64,000 nt of DNA from Silene conica (GCA_029255685.2 CM055312.2:1760649-1824648), one strand, 5' to 3'; numbered from the stretch's first letter, positions 32,741-44,938 are shown. Notes: generated from the letters alone by a model not told the origin. Program-made: numbers and translations.

Positions 32741-33748
32741 TTTATCTATGATTTTGGCGTAAGATGAAGAGGAGCGGAAATTATTTGGGATGATAGTTAG
32801 TGGTTGATAAGTGGATTATAATAAACATGTGATTAAATTAATCTTATAAAAGAAAACCTTCTTATTATAGAAACGTAAAGAAATAAATGAGATATTCTAA
32901 AATAAAATAGATAAATAAATGATCGAAACAGAGGAAGTAGTAAGTAGTAGTTTGAAATTACTTTTTGTATTATCCGACAGTTAAATGATTTTGATGTGTT
33001 ACACCGGTTATAAGTACCACTTTTCAAGACTTTTTTAGTTAAGCTAGTTGACATAATGTAATGTGAATAAAGATTTCAAAAAAAAAATACGATAACTTGG
33101 TCAAACAACTAGCTCAAATACTCGCTACTTCAACTATTCTCTCTAGAAAAATGTTTTATTTTCCGCTGAAAAAAAGCTGGACTAAATTAAACAAAAATAA
33201 ATTTAATAGAACTAAATTTAACTGAACTGAATTAAGTGTTAATTTATGAAGAGATTAGCTAAACTAAACTGAATCATATGAAACTAGATTAAATATAGCT
33301 GGTGTAAACTAAAATGAGCTGAACTTGAATCCAAAAAAACAGGATCTAAGTGTGATAAATACCATTTTATCTAGAATCTAAACAATTCAAGTCTTTTAAA
33401 CTTATTTTACAAAATAAGCCCAAAGAACGAAATAAACAAAAAAGGGTGATCAACATAAATCTACGTAATTTTGATTGCTTTTACTTATAAAGTTTAATTT
33501 TAAATTTTTCGGGAAGCATGGACTATTAAAAGACGATGGTCATCGACAAGAATGATGGTGAGTCTTGATAAACACTAAAATAAGGCTGGAGTTAGACATC
33601 ACTCAACCAAAATTAATCCAGACAATATTGATATGATTGAAATATAATTAAGTTTACTTAATTTTAAATAACATATTTGAAAAAGTACATATTAAGTCTT
33701 AGGAACCCGTGCACCATTCATTCCATTTTTATTGTCACCTTTTTATTT
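32741..33748. other. Intergenic with a degraded Tourist-like remnant
   Basis: No gene seen. From about 33160 to 33346 'GAACTAAATTTAACTGAACTG' type words end in CCAAAAAAACAGGATC|TAA, a reversed and decayed relative of the 20549 and 49644 elements. Confidence 0.45.
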
Positions 33749-33753
33749 GAAGG

Positions 33754-34003
33754 TATGAAGATCATGATTAGTTAGTTAGTTGGTTGTAACCAACTAACCC
33801 TTAGACAAGCTAAAACAGTCTTGTATATAAAGAATTGTACATTGAATATTTGCTCTAAGTTAATCAAAAATATCTTTTATTTACTCTCTCTCTCTATAAC
33901 TAATTCCTCTCTCTATAACCGTTTACTCAATCAACAGAATACTCACATCAACTAAGTCAAGCTCCTTTAATGGTTTCCATGGTTGCTAAGTCTTGTTTTC
34001 ACA
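33754..34003 (+). repeat. 5' LTR of the copia element
   Basis: 250 bp, beginning TATGAAGATCATG and ending TTTTCACA. It contains CTCTCTCTCTATAACTAATT and a TATATAAA promoter-like word (GTATATAAAG near 33825). If the LTR is taken to start with TG, it begins two bases later. Confidence 0.9.
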
Positions 34004-34018
34004 TGGTATCAGAGCAGG
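34004..34018 (+). other. Primer binding site of the copia element
   Basis: TGGTATCAGAGCAGG directly follows the 5' LTR and is complementary to the 3' end of plant initiator Met tRNA. Confidence 0.85.
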
Positions 34019-34196
34019 TTTTACCTGGCTCCTGATCTTGTGATTGATCAATTTCTTCTCGTTCTTTCTGAACACTCAAATTCGTGATTACTACCTGATT
34101 TCTAAGATTTCTTTTCCGAAATCTTTCTTCGCTTCCGCAATTTTCTTTTTCCTCTTTCTCAGATTTTTTTCACAAATCAAATCAAATCAATCAATC

Positions 34197-37100
34197 ATGC
34201 CTGAATCCGTAAATTCTGGTAGTAATGATGGTTATCAAGATCAATATGATGATCCTCTTTTCCTCTCCAATTCTGATTATCCTTCAATGAAACTCGTTAA
34301 TTCCTTATTTGATGGCAAGAATTTCCTCAATTGGAGTCGTGGTGTTGTAATGGCCTTAGGAACCAAAAATAAACACGGATTTCTCAACGGAACAACGGCG
34401 ATGCCTGCATTAACCTCTTCGAATTTCCAGAAATGGCTTCGAGCGGATAATATGGTGAGATGCTGGATTATAAATGCTTTACATCCAGACATTAAGCAAG
34501 GATTTATGACTGCTAAGTCCGCGAAGCGTCTTTGGGAAGAAATTAATGATATGTATGGTCAATCTAATGCTCCACTGCTGTTTCAATTAAAGAAGGAATT
34601 GAAAAATACTTCTCAAGGTGCTGATCAATCTGTTGTTGAATATTACAACAAATTGAAGAGAAGTTGGGATGACATTGAAGATATTGAGATGTTTCCTGAT
34701 TGCACTTGTGGTGCTTTAGGAAAGTGTTCTTGCAGCTTTCTGAAGAAAATTCTCGAGGTTATGACACGGGAGAAGGTTATGACGTTTTTAATTGGATTGG
34801 ATAATGAATATGAACATTTGAAGACAAATATTTTGTCCATGGAACGTTTACCAAATCTCAGCAAGGCATACTCACTGGTTCAGCAAATTGAAAGTCAGAA
34901 GAGACTTTCAAGATTTGCTAATGATCAAGCTGAATCTAGCGCAATGGCTGTTAACAAGAGACAAAATCAGAGGCATTGGAATAAAACACAAACTCATTCT
35001 GACACCAATCCTTGGAATGTTTGGACAAAGGATGGGAAGAAACCAAAGAAGGACAAGGAGAATAGGTGGTGTGATCATTGCAGTAAGTCAGGACACACAA
35101 GAGACTCGTGTTTTTTACTGCATCCAGAAAAGAAAAGAGAGTATATGGCTAGGATTGCCACTGCTAGTGCGCATAATGCTGAAACCTCTCATGATGATAA
35201 TCCTCTAGACTCTGAGATTCATATTGATCCCAAAGTTGTTGCTGCCATTTACCAGCAGATGGTGCAGATGCAGCAAAACAAACAGGCACAGTCTCAGGAT
35301 GCTTCCAGTCAATCTGCAGCCATAAATTTTGCCGCAGTAAACTTCGCAGGTACCTCTTTGGTTACCAATACCTCTCCATATTCAATGTCTAGTCAGTATA
35401 CCTGGATTATTGATTCAGGTGCTACTGATCATATGAGTTCCTTGCTGCATCTTTTCTTTAATAAGAAAAACTTGACCAAACCTATAATGGTAGGGCTACC
35501 TGATGGAACTAGTAAAATGGTTAATATGATTGGGGATATTCAACTATTGCCAGGGATTATGTTGTATAATGTCCTTTATCTCTCAGATTTTCAACACAAT
35601 TTGCTGTTTGTTGGCAAGTTATTGTCCACCACTGGGTTATTAATAAACTTTGATGTGGACAATTGTGCTATACAGGACCCTCTCCATAAGCGTACTCTTG
35701 CTGTTGGGAGAAGGGAAGATGGCCTGTACAAGCTAAAGCCTCTGACTAGTACTGATGCTAGGTGTTTTTCTTCTAATATGTGTTCTTGTAAGGTTGATGC
35801 TACATGTAAAACTAAGATGCATTTACTTCATGCTAGACTGGGTCACACCTCTTTGTCAAAGATGAAACACATAGATGGTCTTGATTGTAATAATGTAGAC
35901 AAGTTTGAATATGAAACTCGTGTTTTGGCCAAAATTCATAAACTTCCTTTTACAAGAAGTACTTCTAGAGCTGTGCACATTTTTGATCTTATACATGTAG
36001 ATTTGTGGGGGCCTTACAAGAGACCTACTATAACTGGTGCTTACTATTTCCTCACTGTGGTAGATGATCATAGTAGGGTAACTTGGACCTTTCTTTTAAG
36101 GGACAAAATACAGGCCACAGAAGCTATCAAAAACTTCATAATACAAGTACAAACACAATATAATTGTAAAGTTAGAAGCGTGAGGAGTGATAATGGGACT
36201 GAGATTGTTCAAACGGGATGTGGTTCTTTCTTCCTGTCTCAAGGAATTATTCACCAAAAGAGTGCTCCTGGAGTCCCTCAGCAGAATGGTAGAGTGGAAA
36301 GGAAGCACAGACACCTAGTAGAGACAGCTAGGTCCCTCCTTCTGTTTGCCAATTTGCCTAAAAGGTTTTGGGGGGAATGTCTATTAGCTTCCACCCACGG
36401 CATTAACAAACTTCCCAGTCCTATTCTTGACTGGAAATCTCCTTCAGAGATCTTATTCAAAAAGGATTGTACTTATGATGAGTTGGGGGTAGTAGGGTGT
36501 CTATGTTTTGCTCTTACTCCCAGTCACTCTAGAGATAAGTTTGATCCAAAGGGTAGGAGATGCATCTTTATTGGATATCCATTTGGTCAGAAAGCATACA
36601 AACTCTATGATTTACAAGCACAGAAGATTATCATTAGCAGAGATGTGGTGTTTCATGAAACAGTCTTTCCTTTTAGGAACCCTCAAAACTCATCAGTTGA
36701 ATCTGATGTTTCTGGTGTCCCATCTTTCCAAATGTTTCCTCTGCACCCATGTGAGGATGACACCATACAGTGTAAGGATGGTTGGGTTGATAAATCTAAC
36801 ACTGAAACTGGTACCAGTACTAATAAATGCAACACTGAGGCTTGTACTGGTAATTGTGCTGATAATGGGTTGCAAACTGCTGATACCATACCAAGCACAT
36901 CTGGTATGCATTCTGCATTACCAGATGAGGAGGTGCATGGTTTGGATAATATACCTATACCACCAAGGACTTCTAAAAGAACTGTTCAAGTTCCTTCCAG
37001 ATTAAAGGATTTTGAGTGTCCCATGCTCCCTCATAAGACTGTTATCCCAGAACAGATCATTCTGGACAGCACTGAAACTTCTACATCAGAGTCATTTTCT

Positions 37101-38706
37101 GCTCAGAAGTCATCTGCCTTCAAGTCTTCTACAATACTTTCTGTTGTGGAGCCATCTAACTATCATCAAGCTAAACAAGATCCTCACTGGGTCAATGCCA
37201 TGAATAAAGAATTGCAAGCACTAGAGGCTAATGGGACTTGGGATATTACATTTTTACCCCAAGGATTCAAGGCAATAGGATGTAAGTGGGTATACAAGTT
37301 AAAGATGAACCCTGATGGCACCATAGACAGATACAAGGCTAGATTAGTAGCCAAAGGCTACAATCAAGTTGAAGGGAAGGACTATAAGTACACCTTCAAT
37401 CCAGTAGCTAAGTTTACTACTGTTAGAGTTTTGATGGCCTTATCTGCTGCAAAGGGCTGGCCTATCCATCAGTTGGACATCAATAATGCATTTCTACATG
37501 GGTTCCTTGATGAGGAAATATATATGAGTCCACCTGAAGGTTATAGGGATATACCTCATGGTCAAGTTTGCAAACTGAAACGTTCTCTATATGGATTGAA
37601 GCAAGCTTCAAGACAATGGAATCTTGAGCTTACAAAACTTTTATTAGACCAAGGATTTATACAGTCAAAGAATGATTATTCCTTATTTCTGAGGAATTCT
37701 GGAGAACTGTTTACAGCAGTCCTGGTTTATGTTGATGATTTACTTATCACCGGTAGTGATAATGCCTATGTACCCATTCTTAAACAAGCTCTAGATAAAG
37801 CCTTTACTATTAAAGACTTGGGATTGGCAAAATATTTCCTTGGCCTTGAAATAGACAGATCTGATAATGGTCTGTCTATCAGTCAACACAAATATGTTAC
37901 TGATATTCTACAAAATACTGGACTAGCTGACTGTAAGCCAGCTACTTTTCCTCTGCCTAGTGGACTGCATTTATCTACTGAGAATGGAGAGCTTCTGGCT
38001 GATCCAGAAAAATATAGGAGACTTGTTGGGAGGTTGTTATACCTTAATCTTACAAGACCAGATATTTCATTTGCTGTGCAACATCTAAGCCAGTTCTTGA
38101 ATGCTCCCAGACAGCCTCACTTTCAGGCAGCTCTGCATGTGATACGATATCTTAAGGGTACCATACATGCTGCACTTTTTTTATCCTGCAGACACTCCTC
38201 TTACTCTCAAGGCATACACTGATGCAGACTGGGGTGCTTGCTCCTTCAGTTGCAAGTCTGTAACTGGGCAATGTGTTTTCCTTGGCAACTCACTTGTTTC
38301 TTGGAAAATTAAGAAACAAAAGACAGTATCAAAATCTTCTACAGAATCAGAGTATAGGGCCATGTCCTGTACTACAAGTGAAGTTGTTTGGCTACATCGT
38401 TTACTGCAAGATTTTCAAGTACACATTACTGTCCCAATTCCTTTGTTTTGTGATAACAGGGCAGCTCAGCATATAGCTGCTAACCCCGTATTTCATGAGC
38501 GTACTAAGCACCTGAATATAGATTGTCATTATGTACGAGAGAAGGTACAAGAGGGATTCTTAGCAACTCATCATGTTCCTTCTGCTTCTCAACTGGCAGA
38601 CATTTTGACAAAGCCCCTTGGGCAGCAGCAGCATCATTACTTAGCACTCAAGCTGGGTGTTGGAAATATGGTTGTATTTCCAGAGAGTCCCCCACACCCA
38701 CCTTGA
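34197..38706 (+). other. gag-pol coding region of the copia element
   Basis: Parts in order: gag with 'LFDGKNFLNWSRGV' (copia UBN2-type gag) and a zinc knuckle 'CDHCSKSGHTRDSC'. Then comes protease with 'DSGATDHM'. Integrase follows with 'DLWGPYKRPTITGAYYFLTV', 'SDNGTE' and 'PQQNGRVERKHRHLVETAR'. Reverse transcriptase has 'KWVYKLKMNPDGTIDRYKAR' and 'YVDDLLITG'. RNase H has 'SKSSTESEYRAM'. The probable gag start is the ATG in ATCATGCCTG. The lineage within copia was not assigned. About one break is present. Confidence 0.9.
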
Positions 38707-38714
38707 GGAGGGGG

Positions 38715-38964
38715 TATGAAGATCATGATTAGTTAGTTAGTTGGTTGTAACCAACTAACCCTTAGACAAGCTAAAACAGTCTTGTATATAAAGAATTGTA
38801 CATTGAACATTTGCTCTAAGTTAATCAAAAATATCTTCTATTTAGTCTCTCTCTCTATAACTAATTCCTCTCTCTATAACCGTTTACTCAATCAACAGAA
38901 TACTCACATCAACTAAGTCAAGCTCCTTTAATGGCTTCCATGGTTGCTAAGTCTTGTTTTCACA
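38715..38964 (+). repeat. 3' LTR of the copia element
   Basis: 250 bp, same length as the 5' LTR and differing at about four positions. It is preceded by the polypurine tract and followed by the GAAGG target duplication. Confidence 0.9.
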
Positions 38965-38969
38965 GAAGG

Positions 38970-40244
38970 TAATATATTATGGACAGAATGAGTAAAACTA
39001 AGAATGGAATGTAACGAATCCCAAATTAGTTCATGTCAAATATATGCAATTTAAGCAGAAGGCCGCGCTTAATGGGTCACCAACGTTTTAGCTCTTAATT
39101 TCAATTTAATTATCTTGACCCATTTTCAACTCACTTTCACCCTCTCAAGCAGAAGGTCACGACCTAGGGGAATCAATTCAATCATTTTCCATTTTTCAAC
39201 ATTTTAAATCATTAACTACATTTCCTACCCTACCAAATAATATACTCCCTCCTATTCTAACTATTCTTCCCTATTTCCTAAAATGGATTATTCAGCTTTT
39301 CTTCCCCTTTCTATATTTGGTAACTTTTACTCTTATTTTATTCATTTTTCTCTCTTATTATCAAACCACACCTAACTCTTTTACTCATATTTTATTCTTT
39401 TTTAATCTTTGTGGCCCACAATTCCTTATTTAATTCCTAATTATTCATTCATTCCTCCTATCACCCAACCCCACCCAATTTTTTACACTTACACATCAAA
39501 AGTCACCAAAGGTCACCAACTCATTTCGGGGTCACAAATTGACCCCGAAAAATTCAAGGTCACCAAAATTAATAGAAGGTCACCAAAATTAGTGTCTTTA
39601 CGTAATTAGGGTGACCCAACAAGGTCGCGACCTCTTTGACGACCTTGCTTACAGAGTTACAGATGGTCTAAGCTACACAGGTATATTTCCACATGACCTG
39701 TTATGAATATGGCGTCCAGAATTGCATACCAAACATGAAAAGTAGATACCAAAACTAATGTGAAGTAGTTCAATGGTAACGCAGCAAGTAGAAATGTAGA
39801 AACTAGAATAAGCTATAAACAATGCTAGCAACCTTCAGGACATTCCTAAACCAAATCAGTCCAGCTGCACGAAGACGCAACGTTGCTTCCACGTCTGCGT
39901 CGACTCAGCAGCAATCTCATCACCTAATCATCTCACTGTTTTCTTGAAATTTCAATCACATCAGCAGCCTAGACTCGGGTCAGGGGAATAAACCGTCAGT
40001 GACCATTAAGCTTAGTGAAAAGTAGAAAACACCAAAACGACTGACTAAGCTTAGTGAAAAGCAGAAAACACCAAAACCTGTACAAGACGGTCTTACATGC
40101 GAGGACAACCTACTAAGTACTAACCGAGTTAACTATATAATGAGAAGCATGCATTAAGATGCCATTTTCAAAAGGTTTCTTGTTTCCGATAGCAGTCAGA
40201 CCCTTACGACTACACAACCAAGCCCTAACAGAACAGTTGCGAGG
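38970..40244. other. Intergenic with small repeats and the PIF1-like A 3' flank
   Basis: 'AGAAGGTCACCAAAATTA' type words repeat at about 39500-39600, and GGTCGCGACC is palindromic near 39624. A lone Stowaway-like end TACTCCCTCC lies at 39243. 'AAGCTTAGTGAAAAG' occurs twice at 40008-40062. No gene seen. Confidence 0.4.
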
Positions 40245-41711
40245 CTACGACTCATCAAAATGTTTCTTATAGTACTCTAAAACCTTGGGGTGTGCCCTAA
40301 TCTTTGAAGGATCAAACCCTGACAACGACAGGCCATCCAAGCTTTTGAGTCGGGAAAGAGCAACATAAACCATTCCACACCCGAATGCTTCTGAGAGATC
40401 AGTATGTAACCTGTCAAGAGTCATCCCTTGGGATTTATGAATACTCGTGGCCCAAGCCAACATTAGGGGTAACTGAAACCGCGTAGCAACTACCTTATTT
40501 CCCTGGATCGCCTCCCATTTTTCAGGTTTGATCACTTCCTCACCTCCCGAGTCAAACTTTACAATAGGCAGCACTTTCTCACCATCATGGTAACATATCT
40601 TCTTAATGTTATCAATTCTCGACTTTTTAAAGCCTATAACAGTCCCAGTAGCACCGTTCACCAACTTGCGCCTCACATTCAAGTTCTTTATTAACATCAC
40701 TCTCGCACCTTTACAAATCTCAAGCTCAGAGGGTGCTATCAAATTATTCAAATGAAACTTCAGAATATCCACGGCTGCATGATCAAAGGCTTTATACACA
40801 ATAATCTCCTCATCTAAACCAGTCAACCTAGCCCTATTTACTCTATCAACATCTTTAACTTTCGGGAACAGACGCACCACTGCCTCATCGGGTTCCTCAT
40901 CACAGCAACGTCGCTGCAGAAGCTCCATACCCTTCTCATCAATCTCCCCGATTCTGATCCCTTCTAGAAGTTTCACGTGTTCCGAATTAGCCTGTCTAAA
41001 AACCGTTTTCAGCTGTACCAACAACTGAAAACTCAACTCCCAACAATCCGCCTCAAAAGCAAATTCCCCACCAGTACGTCCCACATCAATGGGTGGCAAC
41101 TGAAAGAAATCTCCAGTAACAACAAGCTGTATACCGCCCCACGGCTTATCATCGTTTCCACTTTCACCCCTAACATTCCTAGCAATGTACTCATATTTGT
41201 CGAACAACGTCTTATCTATCATACTAATCTCATCAATCACCAACGCTTTCGCCTGCATCCATCTTTTCAAGGTCCTTTTATTGGCTGTAACCCTAGACAG
41301 CAAAGTCTCGGCATCAGCATCACCAATCCCAACCCCAGAAAATGATTGCAGGGTTTGTCCTCTAAGAGCACAGGCTGCAACACCAGTTGAAGCCGTAACA
41401 AAAACCGTGTTTCTACCATGAATTTTGACCAGCAATTTGATTAAATGCTGAATTAAGATGGTTTTGCCAGTGCCAGCAGAGCCAGTAATGAAAACTGAGT
41501 CGCCGCGTTTAACGGCTTCAATGATTGTTAATTGTTGGTCATTCCAAACAATGTTACTACGGCGATTAAATTTAGTGAGTGTAACATCTACCCTGGGTTT
41601 TGTAGCAATGGTTTTCTGAGGTTTATTTATGGGATTTACAATAAGAAATTGATTGTTAATGGTGTAATACTTTCTCACTTTTGATAACAAAGCATAACAA
41701 CAAGGTCTCAT
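40245..41711 (-). CDS. PIF1-like DNA helicase, paralogue A
   Basis: An intronless frame of 488 residues starts at ATG 41709-41711. Superfamily 1B helicase motifs are in place: Walker A GSAGTGKT (77-84), Walker B 'VIDEIS' (158-163), motif III GDFFQLPP (200-207), and near the end 'SIHKSQGMTLDR' followed by 'VYVALSRLKSLDGLSL'. The N-terminus is basic and lacks acidic residues, which suggests import into mitochondria. PIF1 helicases unwind DNA 5' to 3' and act on G-quadruplexes, forks and mitochondrial DNA. Helitron Rep-helicases are far longer and carry a Rep domain, absent here, so a host gene is more likely. A close paralogue lies upstream at 43481-44938 in the same orientation. Confidence 0.9.
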   Translation of the reverse strand: MRPCCYALLSKVRKYYTINNQFLIVNPINKPQKTIATKPRVDVTLTKFNRRSNIVWNDQQLTIIEAVKRGDSVFITGSAGTGKTILIQHLIKLLVKIHGRNTVFVTASTGVAACALRGQTLQSFSGVGIGDADAETLLSRVTANKRTLKRWMQAKALVIDEISMIDKTLFDKYEYIARNVRGESGNDDKPWGGIQLVVTGDFFQLPPIDVGRTGGEFAFEADCWELSFQLLVQLKTVFRQANSEHVKLLEGIRIGEIDEKGMELLQRRCCDEEPDEAVVRLFPKVKDVDRVNRARLTGLDEEIIVYKAFDHAAVDILKFHLNNLIAPSELEICKGARVMLIKNLNVRRKLVNGATGTVIGFKKSRIDNIKKICYHDGEKVLPIVKFDSGGEEVIKPEKWEAIQGNKVVATRFQLPLMLAWATSIHKSQGMTLDRLHTDLSEAFGCGMVYVALSRLKSLDGLSLSGFDPSKIRAHPKVLEYYKKHFDES

Positions 41712-41865
41712 GGCGGAAAAGGAAAGCAAGGAGTAAAATACAGAAACTTACATAGAAATTCAATTGATCTGATTGAAAAATGGTACTGCAAATTCATAAA
41801 CTGGAGCGTTAAAGAGTATGATTTTTAGGGTATTTTTTTCAATTTAGGTTACCAATTTGTTTAGT

Positions 41866-41890
41866 GAGAGTGAGAGTGAGAGTGAGAGAT
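41866..41890. repeat. GTGAGA microsatellite in the PIF1-like A leader
   Basis: About four GTGAGA units lie 155-180 bp upstream of the ATG. Confidence 0.7.
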
Positions 41891-42036
41891 TTTAACTCTA
41901 ATCACAAAACACCAATTTTCAAAGGTGGACATAATTAGGGTTCATGGTTTATGCTCTCTTTGGGCCTTCAAGTGAGCCTTTTCCGACACCCGAACCTAAG
42001 ATTCGAGCTGACTTAAAACTCAAATTGACCTCATCT

Positions 42037-42556
42037 ATTAAAATTAGACCCGGCAAACAGATCGGGTCGTGTCGAATTCGTATTCATGTCACATTTAAAC
42101 GGGTTACAAAACCTCCAACCCAAACTCGACCCAATTATATTTCGTGTCGTGTTCGTATCGACCCATTTAAATAAATGGGTCATTAAGCCTCAACCCAAAC
42201 CCGTTAATTTCGTGTCGGGTTCGTGCCATGTCCATATTTGGAAAGTTTAAGTATATTTATGTGATGAAGGATAGAAAAAAATTAGGATTAATTTAGTAAA
42301 CAAGTCGTTCGTGTCGGTTTCGTGTTTAAAGAGCTCAACCCAAACCCGACCCAATTAAATATTGTGTCGTGTTCGTGTTGACCCACTTACATAAATGGGT
42401 CATTAAGCCTCAACCCAAACCCGACCCAATTAAATATTGTGTCGTGTTCGTGTTGACCCACTTACATAAATGGGTCATTAAGCCTCAACCCAAACCCGCT
42501 AATTTCGTGTCGGGTTCATGTCGTGTTTCCGTGTCGTGTCATTATTTGTCAGCTCT
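42037..42556. mobile_element. Degraded element with GTGTCGTGTTCGTGT repeats between the helicase genes
   Basis: The left 'AATTAGACCCGGCAAACAG' and the reverse complement of the right end 'AATTAGAGCTGACAAATAA' look like decayed inverted ends. The interior has a ~75-bp unit ('CATAAATGGGTCATTAAGCC', 'CAACCCAAACCCGACCC') repeated two to three times around 42160-42500. No coding. The class is uncertain; hAT-like is possible. Confidence 0.45.
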
Positions 42557-42776
42557 AATTATCATCCAACCTGAATTTTTATTGTTATTAGTAGATTATT
42601 ATCTATAAATAACTTTAAAATAGTTGATCCGAAATTGAAATAACTCCAGCCGACTCTAAACTGAAACCCGCAAACTAGAAATTGACTGAACTCGAACTGA
42701 CTCAACCCGATCCCAACCCGGTTAAGCCGTTTGCTAGGTCAACAAAGAAATACTCCGATATATAGAAACATTAGTA

Positions 42777-42975
42777 AATCTTGCTTGCGACGGGTACCAT
42801 TTGTGACGGATATTTTGTGAGATAAAATGGATATAAAATGGGTTAGTGGAGAAAGGGGACCACAGGAATACTGTTGTACAAAGAGAAGAAGTGAGTATTT
42901 TGTGATAGAAAACGGTATCCGTTACAAGTTTGCGACGGATAGTGCCGTTGCAAATAAAAATTTGTGTAGAAACAT
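42777..42975. repeat. GACGG-type MITE (reverse orientation of the 26574 copy)
   Basis: It begins AATCTTGCTTGCGACGGGTA and ends GTTGCAAATAAAAATTTGTGT, with TTGTGACGGATATTTTGTGA and AACGGTATCCGTTACAAG inside. It lies in the spacer between the two PIF1-like genes. Confidence 0.65.
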
Positions 42976-43480
42976 AGATTACATACTTCATCTGTCGCGT
43001 AAAAAAAGTTTACTTTTTTTTCTTTACAGGTCGATACATATTAAGGTCCACGCTTCGATCGATTCTTTTCTTCCCTCCACTCGACAACTCCACTTTAAAT
43101 TTCAAATCCGTGCGACACAACCAATTATTTCGGTCAGAGCACGAGGAGGAGGAGGAGTCGATCCAAGGCGAGGCTAAAGTAAAGAGTGGTAATGCATTAA
43201 AATGACCGGGGAGCAGCACATTCAAATTTCAAAACATATTTGAAGCGCAAATAAGTTACCCTGATCCAAACTTATAACAAATATATCTCAACTGAATAAA
43301 TCATTTGGTCATGTACTATGTACTAATACATGTCTTAGGTCAAGCAATTACCGAAATTTAAATCATAACTCGGACCGTCTTATTGCACGAGTAAATCCCT
43401 CGACTTGGAATCTCTGACTCGTCAAAATTTAAGACGGTTTCAAATGAGATTAAACAGAACGGCTGTGAATCTCCGACTCA

Positions 43481-44938
43481 TCAAAAGTGCTTCTTGTAGT
43501 ACTTTAAAACCTTAGGGTGTGCCTTAATCTTTGAAGGATTAAACCCTGACAACGACAGGCCATCCAAGCTTTTGAGTCGGGAAAGAGCAACGTAAACCAT
43601 TCCACACCCAAATGCTTCCGAGAGATCAGTATGTAACCTGTCAAGAGTCATCCCTTGGGATTTATGAATGCTCATTGCCCATGCCAACATTAAGGGTAAC
43701 TGTAACCGTGTAGCAATGACCTTCTTTCCCTCGAAAACTTCCCATATAACAGGTTCGATCACTTCCTCACATCCCGAATCAAACATTACAACAGGCAGCA
43801 CTTTATCACCATCCTTGTACCGTATCATCTCACCCTCGTCTGATCTCAAATTTGTGAACCCTACAACAGTCCCAGTAGCACCATTCACCAATTTATGCTG
43901 CACATTCAAGTTTCTTAATAACATCACTCTCGCACCTTTACAAATCTCAAGCTTCGAGGGTGCTATTACATTATTCAAACGAAGCTTCAAACTAGCCACG
44001 GCTGCTTGATCAAAGGCATTAAACACAATAATCTCCGCACCTAAACCAGTCAACCTAGCCCCGTTTACACTGTCAACATCTCTAATCTTTGGGAATAAAC
44101 GCATCACTGCCTCATCAGGTTCCACCTTACAGCAACGTCGCTGCAGAAGCTCCATACCCTTCTCATCAATCTCCCCGACTCTGATCCCTTCCAGAAGTTT
44201 CACATGTTCTGAATCAGCCTGTCTAAAAACCGTTTTCAGCTGTACAACCAACTGAAAACTCAACTCCCAACAATCCGCTTCAAAGGCAAACTCCACACCC
44301 TTACGTCCCGCTTCAACAGGAGGTAACTGAAAGAAATCTCCACTGACTACAAGCTGTATACCACCCCACGTCTCATCCTCGTCCCCAAATTTACACCTTA
44401 CCTTCCTCGCAATATACTCATACTTGTCAAATAACACCTTATCCACCATACTAATCTCATCAATTACCAACGCTTTCGCCTCCTCCCACCGCTCGCAGGC
44501 CTTACTATTGCCTATAACCTTCGACAACAAAGTCGGGGCATCGGCCTTCGCAAGCCCAACCCCAGCAAATGATTGCAGGGTTTGGCCTCTAATAGCACAG
44601 GCTGCAACACCTGTGGATGCTGTCACATGAACCTTCTTTGTACCATGAATTTTACCTAGCAATTTGATTAAATGTTCAAGTAACATGGTTTTACCAGTAC
44701 CAGCAGACCCAGTAATAAAAACTGACTCTCCCCCCTTTACGGCTTCAATTACTCGTAATTGTTCCTCATTCCATACAATCTTACTACTGTTGTTACTGAC
44801 AGTAACATTTCTGGGTTTTCTACTATTTATAGCAATGCTTTTTCCAGGTTTTTTAGTGGGATTTACATGATGAAATTGATTGTTTATGGTATTATAGTTC
44901 CTAACTGTTGAAAAGAAAGCAGAACAAGAAAGCCTCAT
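43481..44938 (-). CDS. PIF1-like DNA helicase, paralogue B
   Basis: An intronless frame of 485 residues starts at ATG 44936-44938. It is very similar to paralogue A along its whole length, with the same motifs: GSAGTGKT (77-84), 'ALVIDEISMVDK', GDFFQLPP and 'SIHKSQGMTLDRLHTD'. Both share 'RLKSLDGLSLSGF' and a 'PKVLxYYKKHF' tail. The N-terminus 'MRLSCSAFFSTVRNYNT' is again presequence-like. Most differences between the two copies lie in the N-terminal 60 residues and the loop after 'MLIKNLNV/MLLRNLNV'. Both frames are open, so both copies may be functional. The spacer between the two coding regions is about 1.8 kb. Confidence 0.9.
   Translation of the reverse strand: MRLSCSAFFSTVRNYNTINNQFHHVNPTKKPGKSIAINSRKPRNVTVSNNSSKIVWNEEQLRVIEAVKGGESVFITGSAGTGKTMLLEHLIKLLGKIHGTKKVHVTASTGVAACAIRGQTLQSFAGVGLAKADAPTLLSKVIGNSKACERWEEAKALVIDEISMVDKVLFDKYEYIARKVRCKFGDEDETWGGIQLVVSGDFFQLPPVEAGRKGVEFAFEADCWELSFQLVVQLKTVFRQADSEHVKLLEGIRVGEIDEKGMELLQRRCCKVEPDEAVMRLFPKIRDVDSVNGARLTGLGAEIIVFNAFDQAAVASLKLRLNNVIAPSKLEICKGARVMLLRNLNVQHKLVNGATGTVVGFTNLRSDEGEMIRYKDGDKVLPVVMFDSGCEEVIEPVIWEVFEGKKVIATRLQLPLMLAWAMSIHKSQGMTLDRLHTDLSEAFGCGMVYVALSRLKSLDGLSLSGFNPSKIKAHPKVLKYYKKHF

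Larger units (their letters stand above)
33749..38969 (+). mobile_element. Ty1/copia LTR retrotransposon, nearly whole
   Basis: The element 33754-38964 is flanked by GAAGG at 33749-33753 and 38965-38969. Two 250-bp LTRs differ at about four positions (roughly 98% identical), so the insertion is young, likely under about a million years if a usual plant rate applies. The primer binding site TGGTATCAGAGCAGG (34004 on) fits initiator Met tRNA. A purine tract GAGGAGGGGG precedes the 3' LTR. The coding region carries gag and pol in the copia order (protease, integrase, reverse transcriptase, RNase H). It looks whole apart from about one break. Confidence 0.93.

Noticed and set aside
41712-41729. 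Extended N-terminus of PIF1-like A
   Set aside because: The upstream start would be TTG. The ATG at 41709-41711 aligns with the start of paralogue B.
40245-44938. Helitron helicases
   Set aside because: Each protein is ~490 residues with no Rep domain, has a presequence-like N-terminus, and no Helitron ends (TC...CTRR hairpin) were noticed.
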